From positions 3,856 to 67,855 of the forward strand of contig UQAU01000009.1 in assembly GCA_900539035.1 (NCBI GenBank): a stretch of DNA of 64,000 nt, in the 5' to 3' direction. The DNA is from an uncultured Collinsella sp. GTDB taxonomy: Bacteria > Actinomycetota > Coriobacteriia > Coriobacteriales > Coriobacteriaceae. Below, piece after piece: positions 1-7,647 of the stretch (its first letter is position 1; each line of letters starts with the position of its first letter). The translations under genes and the position numbers were made by a program. The notes under the pieces are model-generated. The model saw nothing but the letters and a program-made list of their open reading frames with translations. It had not been told where the DNA came from and did not search any database.

Positions 1-846
1 GAGTACTCCTATGTCGTTGCCGACGTCCCCGGTCTTATCGAGGGTGCGAGCGAGGGCCGTGGCCTGGGCCATCAGTTCCTGCGCCACATCGAGCGCACGG
101 CACTCATCATGCATGTTGTCGATATGACGGGCGGTTTTGAGGATCGCGATCCGATCGAGGACTATCGCATCATCAACCGCGAGCTCGAGCAGTATGGCGC
201 CGAGCTTTCGGAGCGCCCTCAGATCGTCGTCGCCAACAAGTGCGATGCGCCGGGCACGGCTGACAAGATTGCCGACCTCAAACGCGCTGCGCTCGACGAT
301 GGACATATGTTCTTTGCCGTGTCTGCTGTGACGGGCGCCGGCCTCAACACGCTGATGCTTGCCGTGGGCGAACAGGTGGCCAAGCTGCGCGCCGAGTTGG
401 CTGTCTCCGATGAGCCGGTCGATCTGCGCGATGATGAGTGGGAGCGCCGTCGCCTGCAGCGTGAGAAGCGTTTCCGCATTGTTCAGGAAGAGCCCCATGC
501 CTTCCGCGTGGTCGGTCGCGCCATCGAGCGTATGGTCATCCAGACCGACTGGGAAAACGAGGAGGCCGTCATCTACCTGCAGCATAAGTTTGCGCGCATG
601 GGTGTTGACGACGCGCTCGAGAAGGCCGGCTGCCGTGCGGGCGACGAGGTCCGCATTTGCCAGCGCGCCTTTGACTTTGAGGGCGCCGAGGACTTCTCGG
701 AGTACGAGGAGCTCGAGGATGCTGGCGAGGACGTTGCCGTTGAAGCCATTGACGTGGCCGATGCTGCGGATGAGGGCGTCGAGGTTGTCGATGCGACGGA
801 TGCAGCGGATGCCGCGGGCGATACCGAGACACCGGAGGGCGAGTAA
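1..846 (+). CDS. obg: Obg family GTPase, C-terminal part (5' end outside window)
   Basis: Partial gene: the frame is open from base 1 and 281 residues are visible. It opens inside the G domain with the G3 motif DVPGLIEGA and then NKCD (G4). The OCT domain follows, and the protein ends in a long acidic tail rich in Asp, Ala and Val. Obg proteins are ribosome-associated GTPases involved in large-subunit maturation and stress control. The Obg glycine-rich N-terminal domain lies upstream of the window. nadD starts 4 nt after the stop, so obg, nadD, yqeK and rsfS look like one transcription unit, a common arrangement. Confidence 0.95.
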   Translation, partial: EYSYVVADVPGLIEGASEGRGLGHQFLRHIERTALIMHVVDMTGGFEDRDPIEDYRIINRELEQYGAELSERPQIVVANKCDAPGTADKIADLKRAALDDGHMFFAVSAVTGAGLNTLMLAVGEQVAKLRAELAVSDEPVDLRDDEWERRRLQREKRFRIVQEEPHAFRVVGRAIERMVIQTDWENEEAVIYLQHKFARMGVDDALEKAGCRAGDEVRICQRAFDFEGAEDFSEYEELEDAGEDVAVEAIDVADAADEGVEVVDATDAADAAGDTETPEGE

Positions 847-849
847 GCC

Positions 850-1527
850 ATGTCGCTGCGCGGTGGAATCGGTCTGCCCGAGCTTCCTCTAGAGGACGGG
901 CAGGAGTTTAGGCTCGGCATTATGGGTGGCACCTTTGATCCCATCCATTACGGGCACCTGGTGACCGCCGAGCAGGCGCGCGAGTCGCTCGACTTGGACG
1001 CTGTGCTCTTTATGCCGGCGGGTTCTCCTGCCTTTAAGCTTGACAAGCCGGTGACGCCTGCCGAGGACCGTTATGCCATGACGGTCCTCGCCACCGCCGC
1101 GAACCCGGCTTTTTTGGCGAGCCGGTTCGAGATCGACCGCCCGGGCGTAACCTATACGGCCGATACGCTTCATGCCCTTCGCGACTTTTATCCGCCGCAG
1201 GTAAAGCTCTACTTTATTACGGGCGCCGACGCGATTATCGATATCGTGACCTGGCATGATGCCGAACGAATCGCTGAGCTTGCTACCTTTATTGCGGCGA
1301 CGCGACCGGGCTTTGATATCGATACGGCGCGTGCCCGAATCAAAGAGTCGGGGCTGCCGTTCGACGTGCGCTATATTCAGATTCCGGCGCTGGCGATCAG
1401 CTCGACGAACATTCGTAAGCGAGTTGCCCGCGGCATGAGCGTGCGCTATCTTACGAGCGAGTCCGTGCTCGGCTACATTCGCAAGCGCAGGCTATATGCC
1501 GATTTGGGCCAAGAAGATTTTGAGTGA
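850..1527 (+). CDS. nadD: Nicotinate-nucleotide adenylyltransferase
   Basis: 225 residues. It transfers AMP from ATP to nicotinate mononucleotide in NAD synthesis. The nucleotidyltransferase signature is clear near the N-terminus: GGTFDPIHYGHL, about residues 26-37, with the HxGH-type motif. The second signature, ISSTNIRKRV, lies in the C-terminal third. About 20 residues precede the usual family start, so a slightly later start is possible. The gene lies between obg and yqeK in tight same-strand order. Confidence 0.95.
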   Translation: MSLRGGIGLPELPLEDGQEFRLGIMGGTFDPIHYGHLVTAEQARESLDLDAVLFMPAGSPAFKLDKPVTPAEDRYAMTVLATAANPAFLASRFEIDRPGVTYTADTLHALRDFYPPQVKLYFITGADAIIDIVTWHDAERIAELATFIAATRPGFDIDTARARIKESGLPFDVRYIQIPALAISSTNIRKRVARGMSVRYLTSESVLGYIRKRRLYADLGQEDFE

Positions 1528-1539
1528 TGGGGGTCTACG

Positions 1540-2148
1540 TTGTCGGTAGAGGATCAGTTTGAGGGCGATGAGCGCGCGCTGCTCAAGCGCATTCAAGAGC
1601 TGCTCGATGTTCGCATGAAGGATAAGCGCAAGCGCTATGTGCATTCGCTGGGTGTTGCCGAGACCGCACTTCATCTGGCCGAGGTCTACGGCGTCGACCG
1701 CTTTGATGCCGCTGCCGCCGGCTTGATCCACGACTGGGACAAGGTGCTTTCCGATGACGAGCTGGTCACGCGCGCTCTGCATTACGGCATTAAGATTGCC
1801 GGCTCTCCTTCTGCCGCGACGCCGCTTTTGCATGGCCCTGTTGCCGCCTATGAGCTTCCGCAGCTTTTTCCCGAGCTGTCGCCGGCGGTCTTTCAGGCTG
1901 TCGACCGTCACACCGTGGGTGCCTGCGATATGACGCCGCTCGATATGGTGGTCTTTGTGGCCGATGCCATCGAGCCCAACCGCCACGGCGACTATGCCCA
2001 TGCACTGCGCAAGATGGTGGGGGAGTCGTCGCTCGATGAGTTGTTCTTCTCCTGTTTTGCGCAGGGTCTGGTCTATGTGATCCAGTCCGGGCGCTATCTT
2101 TATCCCACGGCTATTACGATTTACAACCATTACGCCCAGCTGCGCTAG
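1540..2148 (+). CDS. yqeK: YqeK-like HD-domain hydrolase (probable diadenosine tetraphosphatase)
   Basis: 202 residues from a TTG start 12 nt after nadD. The HD superfamily pattern is visible: YVHSLGVAETA for the first metal-ligand His, then GLIHDWDK for the HD dyad, then LHGPVAAYEL and DRHTVG. The spacing matches YqeK, a family shown to hydrolyse Ap4A symmetrically. The position between nadD and rsfS is the usual one for yqeK. The substrate is inferred from the family. Confidence 0.88.
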   Translation: MSVEDQFEGDERALLKRIQELLDVRMKDKRKRYVHSLGVAETALHLAEVYGVDRFDAAAAGLIHDWDKVLSDDELVTRALHYGIKIAGSPSAATPLLHGPVAAYELPQLFPELSPAVFQAVDRHTVGACDMTPLDMVVFVADAIEPNRHGDYAHALRKMVGESSLDELFFSCFAQGLVYVIQSGRYLYPTAITIYNHYAQLR

Positions 2149-2175
2149 CTCGGGCTGTCTAGAAAGAGGTATTCC

Positions 2176-2631
2176 ATGGCCGACGAGACCATGACCGACG
2201 AGCAGATTCTTGAAGGCGTGGAGCACAAGAGCTTCGCCGCCACGTCCGACCGCACTGCCGCCTCGCTGTCCGCGAGCGGTGTCGCCGCCGAGGATGTCGC
2301 CCGCGCCGCCGCGCAGGCCGCCTACGACAAGAAGGGCGAGGACGTTCAGGTGCTCGACCTGACCGAGCTTTCCGATGTGTGCGACTACTTTGTGCTTGCC
2401 ACCGGTGCCAACAACCGCCAGGTCGATTCAATTGTCGACGAGATCGAGGAGAAGGTCGCCGAGGCTTGCGGCGAGCATCCGTTCTCCATCGAGGGCCGCG
2501 AGCAGAAGACTTGGATGCTCATGGACTACGGTTCGGTTGTCGTCCACGTCTTCACTCCCGAAGCCCGCGACTTCTACCGCCTCGAGAAACTCTGGGGAGA
2601 CGCCCCCCAGCTCCCTCTCAATCTCCTCTAG
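2176..2631 (+). CDS. rsfS: Ribosomal silencing factor RsfS
   Basis: 151 residues. RsfS binds ribosomal protein uL14 and blocks subunit joining when nutrients are short. The conserved core covers about residues 38-150: VLDLTELSDVCDYFVLATG, then the EGREQKTWMLMDYG and VVHVFTPEARDFYRLEKLWGD stretches. About 35 extra residues precede the core. An AAAGAGG ribosome site stands before the chosen ATG, so the extension may be real. This is the last gene of the obg-nadD-yqeK-rsfS unit and is followed by a strong terminator. Confidence 0.93.
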   Translation: MADETMTDEQILEGVEHKSFAATSDRTAASLSASGVAAEDVARAAAQAAYDKKGEDVQVLDLTELSDVCDYFVLATGANNRQVDSIVDEIEEKVAEACGEHPFSIEGREQKTWMLMDYGSVVVHVFTPEARDFYRLEKLWGDAPQLPLNLL

Positions 2632-2672
2632 TAGCTCATTTGAGACGGGGTTTAGCTACCCTCACGCATATC

Positions 2673-2715
2673 GCCGGGCAGTTGCGGTTTTCCGCACCTG
2701 CCCGGCTTTCTTTTT
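2673..2715 (+). terminator. Intrinsic terminator after rsfS
   Basis: GCCGGGCA pairs with TGCCCGGC, extended inward by GTTGCGG with CCGCACC (one mismatch) around a TTTT loop. The run TTTCTTTTT follows. It lies between the convergent rsfS and dinB genes. Confidence 0.88.
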
Positions 2716-2727
2716 ACCCAAAGGCGG

Positions 2728-3981
2728 TTAATCGTTGAAGCGGGATTGACGGCCGAAGGATAGGGCGGTGTCGCCGAATTTGTCTCGGACGGCGTCGATG
2801 GCGACGGAGAGGTCGCGGCGGTCGCTGGATTGGGCTCCGCGGTCATCGATCTCGCAGAACAGGTCGGTTTGGATCCCGCCTTGGTGATCGAAATCGCTCA
2901 TGCCGATGCCCGCTAAGCGAACATGCATGCCTTCCTGCCAGATATTGTCGAGCAGCTCGAGTGCTACGGCAACAAAGATATTCTCATCATCGGTGGGGTG
3001 TGGAAGCCGCCGCTGCGCCGAGCGTCCGCTGCCATACGAATATTTAAGCTTGAGCGTCACCGTGGCGCCCGTCAGTCCCTGGCGACGTAAGCGTCGTCCG
3101 ACGGACTCACCCAGTAGGGCAATAGCCGCCTCAATATCCCCACGCTCAGTCAAATCTTTAGCAAAGGTGCGTTCATTGCTGACCGACTTGACCTCGCGCT
3201 CCTCATCGAGACTCGTGACTTCGGAGATTTCGAGTCCCAGCGCACGCTGGCGCATGCGCTCGCCGTTGACGCCAAAAATAGAGGCCAAGGTGGATTCCGG
3301 TGCACGTGATAGCTCTCCGAGGGTGTAGATGCGCATGCGGCGCAGTCGCTCCTCGGCCGAGCGCCCGATGCCGCTCATGGCAGATACTGGCAGCGCGGCC
3401 AAAAAGCGCTGCTCGGTTCCGGGGCGCACGATGGTCAGCCCAAACGGCTTATCCCGCTCGCTTGCGATCTTTGCGACCGTCTTGTTGCAGCCCACGCCAA
3501 TGGAGCAGGTCACTCCCAGCCCTGCCACGCGATCGCTTATACGCCGCGCGACCAGCAGCGGGTCTTCGGGCGCAAAGCGACCCGGTGTGATATCGATAAA
3601 GGCTTCGTCGATGGATACGCGCTCAACGCGCGGGGTCTCGTCGGCGAGAATCGCCATAACGTGTGCGCTCACCTCGCGGTAGCGATCAAAGTGCCCGTGC
3701 GTCCAAATGGCTTGCGGGCACAAGCGCCGCGCCTCGGCCGAGGCCATGGCAGAGTGCACGCCAAAGCGACGTGCCTCATACGAACACGTGGACACGACGC
3801 CACGCGAATCGGCGTCTCCGCCCACGATGAGCGGCTTTCCGCGCCATTCGGGATGATCGAGCATCTCCACGCTCGCAAAAAACGCATCGAGGTCCATCAG
3901 ACCCACCGCCGGACCCGTCCAGGGAGGCGGCGTGACGCCCATGGCATCCTCATAACCGTATGTATGTTCGCGTCTTTCCAT
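2728..3981 (-). CDS. dinB: DNA polymerase IV (Y-family translesion polymerase)
   Basis: 417 residues. Error-prone lesion-bypass polymerase. The palm motif LMDLDAFFASVE (about residues 28-39) and RVSIDEAFIDIT (catalytic Asp-Glu) are intact. Helix-hairpin-helix and little-finger regions follow (PVSAMSGIGRSAEERLRRM). The ATG at 3981 has no ribosome site and a TATACT box ends 6 nt upstream, suggesting a leaderless message. An internal ATG at 3942, preceded by GAGG, is an alternative start. The gene is transcribed alone, convergent with rsfS and divergent from rpsP. Confidence 0.95.
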   Translation of the reverse strand: MERREHTYGYEDAMGVTPPPWTGPAVGLMDLDAFFASVEMLDHPEWRGKPLIVGGDADSRGVVSTCSYEARRFGVHSAMASAEARRLCPQAIWTHGHFDRYREVSAHVMAILADETPRVERVSIDEAFIDITPGRFAPEDPLLVARRISDRVAGLGVTCSIGVGCNKTVAKIASERDKPFGLTIVRPGTEQRFLAALPVSAMSGIGRSAEERLRRMRIYTLGELSRAPESTLASIFGVNGERMRQRALGLEISEVTSLDEEREVKSVSNERTFAKDLTERGDIEAAIALLGESVGRRLRRQGLTGATVTLKLKYSYGSGRSAQRRLPHPTDDENIFVAVALELLDNIWQEGMHVRLAGIGMSDFDHQGGIQTDLFCEIDDRGAQSSDRRDLSVAIDAVRDKFGDTALSFGRQSRFND

Positions 3982-3987
3982 GTCATG

Positions 3988-3993
3988 AGTATA
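3988..3993 (-). promoter_or_regulatory. -10 element of dinB promoter
   Basis: TATACT on the minus strand, six bases before the dinB ATG, so transcription should start at or next to the start codon. No good -35 is visible. Confidence 0.5.
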
Positions 3994-4025
3994 CCGCGCA
4001 GCTCATGTGGGGTGCGTGTATGTGC

Positions 4026-4053
4026 TTGCAAATCCCGAATTCTTGTCTAAGAT
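4026..4053 (+). promoter_or_regulatory. Candidate distal rpsP promoter
   Basis: TTGCAA, 16-nt spacer, TAAGAT, in the dinB-rpsP divergent region. Confidence 0.45.
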
Positions 4054-4097
4054 ATGGATTTGCCCTCGACTACACCGAAGAAGTTGGTCTCACGGAC

Positions 4098-4126
4098 TTC
4101 ACCTGCCCGCGTCGATGGCGTATTAT
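4098..4126 (+). promoter_or_regulatory. Candidate proximal rpsP promoter
   Basis: TTCACC, 17-nt spacer, TATTAT. A start near 4133 would give a leader of about 50 nt before rpsP. Confidence 0.5.
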
Positions 4127-4182
4127 GTTCAACTGTTTGTTTGTAGTTGCAGCCTAAAGCTGCTTGGTTGGAGGAGTTTCCT

Positions 4183-4524
4183 TTGGCAGTCAAGATTCGC
4201 CTTGCTCGTCACGGCGCTAAGAAGCGTCCGTACTACCGTGTCGTCGTCGCCGATTCCCGCGCCCCGCGTGACGGTCGTATCATCGAGGAGGTTGGCCGCT
4301 ACAACCCGATGACCGCCCCCAAGACCATCAACCTCGACCTCGAGAAGATCGCCGACTGGCAGTCCAAGGGCGCTCAGCTCACCGACGCCGTCGCCGCTCT
4401 GGTCAAGGCCGCCAACGAGGGCGAGAAGACCGAGACCGTCGTCAAGAAGTCCAAGAAGCAGCTCGCCAAAGAGGCCGAGGCCGCTAAGGCTGCCGCTGAG
4501 GCCGCTGAGGGCGCCGAGGAGTAA
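4183..4524 (+). CDS. rpsP: 30S ribosomal protein S16 (bS16)
   Basis: 113 residues starting MAVKIRLARHGAKKRPYYR, a textbook S16 N-terminus. The start is TTG at 4183, fixed by GGAGGAG at 4170-4176. A further in-frame TTG at 4147 would add 12 residues with no homology. The last 35 residues are a Lys/Ala/Glu-rich tail. This is the first gene of the rpsP-khpA-rimM-trmD-lepB cluster. Confidence 0.96.
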   Translation: MAVKIRLARHGAKKRPYYRVVVADSRAPRDGRIIEEVGRYNPMTAPKTINLDLEKIADWQSKGAQLTDAVAALVKAANEGEKTETVVKKSKKQLAKEAEAAKAAAEAAEGAEE

Positions 4525-4527
4525 ATC

Positions 4528-4812
4528 GTGCCTGAGGTTGACGCTGCACAGCTCGAGGGTGAGGCAATGCTCTCAGATCGCATCGCCGATCTCGTCGAAT
4601 ATCTCGTTGTTCAGATCGTCGACGACCCGGATTCCGTGAGCCTTGAGGTCATCGATGGTGACGACGCCTCTACGATTGAGGTTTCGGTCGCCGAGGATGA
4701 CGTCGCTAAGGTCATCGGCCGTCGTGGCCGTACCATCAAGGCCATTCGCACGCTCGCCCGTGCACTGGCCGCTCGCCTCGACACTGCTGTCGAGGTAGAG
4801 GTTCTGGGCTAG
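4528..4812 (+). CDS. khpA: KH-domain RNA-binding protein KhpA
   Basis: 94 residues from GTG 4528, 4 nt after rpsP. The single KH domain shows the GxxG-type loop in VIGRRGRTIKAIR (about residues 62-74). KhpA proteins are small RNA chaperones that pair with KhpB in Gram-positive bacteria. The usual family start corresponds to about residue 14, ATG 4567, which is preceded by GAGGGTGAG, so the true protein may be 81 residues. The position between rpsP and rimM is typical. Confidence 0.9.
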   Translation: MPEVDAAQLEGEAMLSDRIADLVEYLVVQIVDDPDSVSLEVIDGDDASTIEVSVAEDDVAKVIGRRGRTIKAIRTLARALAARLDTAVEVEVLG

Positions 4813-4816
4813 GACC

Positions 4817-5338
4817 TTGGGGTCCCAGTACAAAAACATCGCCCGTGTGGTCAAGCCGCACGGAAGAAAGGGGGAGGTCCTCGCGCAGCCGCTGCGGGGG
4901 CTTCCTTCTGTATTAGAGCCTGGTATGCGCGTCGCCCTGACGCCGCCGGCGCTCAAGCGCGACCGCTTTTGCACGGTCGTGTCCGTCACCGATACGGGCG
5001 ATGGCGATCTGGTTTCGTTTGAGGGCATTGACGACTTGACGGCCGCCGAGGGCATCACGGGATGCTATGTGCTGGCAAATCGCGACGACTTTGAGCTCGA
5101 TTCGCTCGACGCTGCCTATACCGACCTGATGGGTCGCGAGGTGGTCGACGAGCGCTTCGGTTCGCTCGGCACGATCGTCGAGATCATGTCGACGCCCGCT
5201 AACGATGTTTGGGTTGTCGAGGGCGATCGGTACGGCGAGGTACTGATTCCCGTGATCGAGCAGGTTGTGCTCGATCTTCCCGATGCAGGAACAATTTCCG
5301 TCCACGTGATGGACGGCCTGATCGATATGGACAAGTAG
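4817..5338 (+). CDS. rimM: 16S rRNA processing protein RimM
   Basis: 173 residues from TTG 4817. RimM assists maturation of the 30S head and binds uS19. The N-terminal barrel begins IARVVKPHGRKGEV, and the C-terminal PRC-barrel carries YTDLMGREVV and DVWVVEGDRYGEVLIPVI. It is 4 nt from khpA and 10 nt from trmD, so translation is probably coupled. Confidence 0.93.
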   Translation: MGSQYKNIARVVKPHGRKGEVLAQPLRGLPSVLEPGMRVALTPPALKRDRFCTVVSVTDTGDGDLVSFEGIDDLTAAEGITGCYVLANRDDFELDSLDAAYTDLMGREVVDERFGSLGTIVEIMSTPANDVWVVEGDRYGEVLIPVIEQVVLDLPDAGTISVHVMDGLIDMDK

Positions 5339-5348
5339 GGAGGACAAC

Positions 5349-6107
5349 ATGCTGATTGAGACCCTTTCGGTCTTTCCCGAGATGTTTGAGCCCGTCATGT
5401 CCACGTCGATTTTGGGCCGCGCCCGCAAGGCCGGCCTTTTTGATTTTAAGGCGTATAACCTGCGCGACTGGACGCACGACCGCCATCGTACCGTCGATGA
5501 CGAGCCGTACGGCGGCGGGCAGGGCATGCTCATGAAGGTCGAGCCCATCGCCGAGGCCATCGAGGACATTAGAGCAGAGGGTCCCAAGCCCACTGTGGTG
5601 TTCTTTACCCCCTGTGGCGAGCCCTTTACGCAGCATGTGGCCGAGCGCCTGCTCAAAAGTGAGCGCCTGCTGTTTGTGTGCAGTCGCTACGAGGGCGTCG
5701 ACGAGCGCGCGTATGCGTATGCCGATGAGCGTCTGTCGATCGGCGACTACGTGCTTACGGGCGGCGAGCTTCCCGCCATGGTCGTTGCCGATGCCGTCGT
5801 ACGCCTGATTCCCGGCGCCCTGGGCGACGAGATGAGCAACGTCGACGAGTCGTTCTCGACCGCCGAGGACGGAGGACTGCTCGAGTACGCGCAGTACACC
5901 CGCCCCGCCGAGTTCAACGGCGAGGGCGTGCCGCCGGTGCTCGTGAGTGGCGATCACGCCAAGGTCGATGCCTGGCGCCGCAAGAACGCTATCGAGCGCA
6001 CCTGCCGCTGGCGTCCCGACTTGATCGAGACGGCGCGGCTCACGCCCGAGGAGCGCGCTTACGCGCAGGAGATTCTTGACGCTTCGTATTCGCAGAGCGA
6101 GGAGTGA
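5349..6107 (+). CDS. trmD: tRNA (guanine-N1)-methyltransferase
   Basis: 252 residues. TrmD makes m1G37 in tRNA from S-adenosylmethionine and suppresses +1 frameshifting. The SPOUT knot motifs are present: CSRYEGVDERA, IGDYVLTGGELPAMV and the NVDESF stretch. GGGAGGA precedes ATG 5349. The length matches the family. It overlaps or abuts lepB. Confidence 0.96.
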   Translation: MLIETLSVFPEMFEPVMSTSILGRARKAGLFDFKAYNLRDWTHDRHRTVDDEPYGGGQGMLMKVEPIAEAIEDIRAEGPKPTVVFFTPCGEPFTQHVAERLLKSERLLFVCSRYEGVDERAYAYADERLSIGDYVLTGGELPAMVVADAVVRLIPGALGDEMSNVDESFSTAEDGGLLEYAQYTRPAEFNGEGVPPVLVSGDHAKVDAWRRKNAIERTCRWRPDLIETARLTPEERAYAQEILDASYSQSEE

Positions 6108-6109
6108 GT

Positions 6110-6673
6110 ATGGTTCCTACGCAACATTCCGCGTTGAGGGGCGCTTTTGAGTGGATCGCGGTCATCGCGATCGCACTGGTCGCCACCTTCCTGATTCGCT
6201 CGTTTGTGGTCGAGCCCTTTGTGGTGCCCACCGGCTCTATGGAGTCCACGATCGAGATTGGCGACCAGATTTTGGCACAAAAGGTGAGCCTCGAGCTCGG
6301 TCAGCCCGTCAAGCAGGGCGATATCGTTGTGTTTCACAACCCCGATGGCACCTCCGAGCATGATGTTCTTGTCAAGCGCGTTATTGCCACGGCCGGCCAG
6401 ACGGTCGACCTGCAGGATGGCAAGGTGGTCGTTGACGGCCAAGCGCTCGACGAGGACTATACGACGGGCATGAGCTGGCCACTTTCGGTCCAAGCGCCCG
6501 GCGCTCAGGTAAGCTATCCCTACACCGTTCCCGACGGGTGCGTGTGGGTGATGGGCGACAACCGCGAAAACTCTGCCGACTCACGCTACTTTGGTCCCGT
6601 CGATCGCTCTGATTTGATCGCTGTGGCACTCGTTCGCTACTGGCCGCTCAACCGCATCGGCGCTATCGACTAA
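6110..6673 (+). CDS. lepB: Signal peptidase I
   Basis: 187 residues. It cleaves signal peptides at the outer face of the membrane. One N-terminal membrane helix (about residues 13-32) is followed by the catalytic Ser in PTGSMEST, the Lys in LVKRVIA, and the MGDNRENSADSR box E. ATG 6110 is chosen because GAGGAG lies at 6099-6104; an upstream in-frame GTG at 6104 is less likely. It starts 3 nt after trmD. Confidence 0.94.
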   Translation: MVPTQHSALRGAFEWIAVIAIALVATFLIRSFVVEPFVVPTGSMESTIEIGDQILAQKVSLELGQPVKQGDIVVFHNPDGTSEHDVLVKRVIATAGQTVDLQDGKVVVDGQALDEDYTTGMSWPLSVQAPGAQVSYPYTVPDGCVWVMGDNRENSADSRYFGPVDRSDLIAVALVRYWPLNRIGAID

Positions 6674-6680
6674 AAACCGC

Positions 6681-6686
6681 TATAGT
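6681..6686 (+). promoter_or_regulatory. -10 element upstream of glyQ
   Basis: TATAGT, with a leader of only about 40 nt before glyQ. That leaves no room for a T-box. No clear -35. Confidence 0.45.
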
Positions 6687-6732
6687 ACAGTACCTAACCG
6701 TGTAATCGTTTCGACGAGGGGATATTAGAGGC

Positions 6733-7644
6733 ATGAACGCTTCATCGCTTTCCTTCCAAGACATCATCCTGCGCCTCCAGCAGTACTGGGGCGAGCAGGG
6801 CTGCGTCATTATGCAGCCCTATGACTCCGAGGTCGGTGCCGGTACCTTCCATACCGCGACCACGCTGCGCTCGCTCGGTCCCGCCGAGTGGCGCACCTGC
6901 TATGCGCAGCCTTGCCGCCGTCCCGCCGACGGCCGCTACGGCGAGAACCCCAACCGCATGCAGCACTACTATCAGTTCCAGGTGCTCATCAAGCCCTCGC
7001 CGGTCAACGCCCAGGAGCTCTACCTGGGTTCGCTGGCAGCCATTGGCCTGGACCCCAACGACCATGACGTCCGCTTTGTCGAGGACGACTGGGAGAGCCC
7101 GACGCTCGGCGCATGGGGCCTTGGCTGGGAGGTCTGGCTCAACGGCATGGAGGTCACGCAGTTTACGTACTTCCAGCAGGTGGGCGGCATCGAGGTTGAC
7201 CCCGTGCCCGTCGAGATCACCTATGGCCTGGAGCGTATCGCCATGTATGCGCAGGGCGTCAACTCCGTCTACGACCTGGTGTGGAGCTACCTGCCCGACG
7301 GCACGCCCATGACCTATGGCGACGTGTTCCTCGAGAACGAGCGCGAGTTCAGTGCCTATAACTTTGAGGTCGCCAACGTGGAGATGATGCGTCAGAAGTT
7401 TGACGACTACGAGGCCGAGTGCCACTCCTGCCTGGAGCGCAAGCTGCCGCTGCCGGCATATGACTGCGTCATGAAGTGCAGCCACGCTTTCAACCTGCTC
7501 GATGCCCGCGGCGCGTTGTCCGCGGTCGAGCGTGCCAACTACATCCTGCGCGTCCGCGCCGTCGCCAAGGCGTGCTGCGAGGCCTACATGGCCGAGGTCG
7601 CCGGAGTCAACGAGAATGCCGACCAGGAAGGCGAGGTGGCGTAA
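6733..7644 (+). CDS. glyQ: Glycyl-tRNA synthetase, alpha subunit
   Basis: 303 residues, class II synthetase catalytic subunit of the tetrameric bacterial GlyRS. The N-terminal signature LRLQQYWGEQGCVIMQPYD and the EVGAGTFHTATTLRSLGP motif are complete. The enzyme charges tRNA-Gly with GlyS. The two-subunit form, rather than the single-chain enzyme found in many Actinobacteria, is worth noting for lineage. The beta subunit starts 4 nt downstream. Confidence 0.97.
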   Translation: MNASSLSFQDIILRLQQYWGEQGCVIMQPYDSEVGAGTFHTATTLRSLGPAEWRTCYAQPCRRPADGRYGENPNRMQHYYQFQVLIKPSPVNAQELYLGSLAAIGLDPNDHDVRFVEDDWESPTLGAWGLGWEVWLNGMEVTQFTYFQQVGGIEVDPVPVEITYGLERIAMYAQGVNSVYDLVWSYLPDGTPMTYGDVFLENEREFSAYNFEVANVEMMRQKFDDYEAECHSCLERKLPLPAYDCVMKCSHAFNLLDARGALSAVERANYILRVRAVAKACCEAYMAEVAGVNENADQEGEVA

Positions 7645-7647
7645 GCC

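Noticed and set aside
3955..3990. A LexA box at dinB
   Set aside because: CGAACATAC near the start codon has only one half-site of the actinobacterial SOS box.
6674..6732. T-box riboswitch before glyQ
   Set aside because: Only about 40 nt of leader are available and no T-box sequence or terminator is present.
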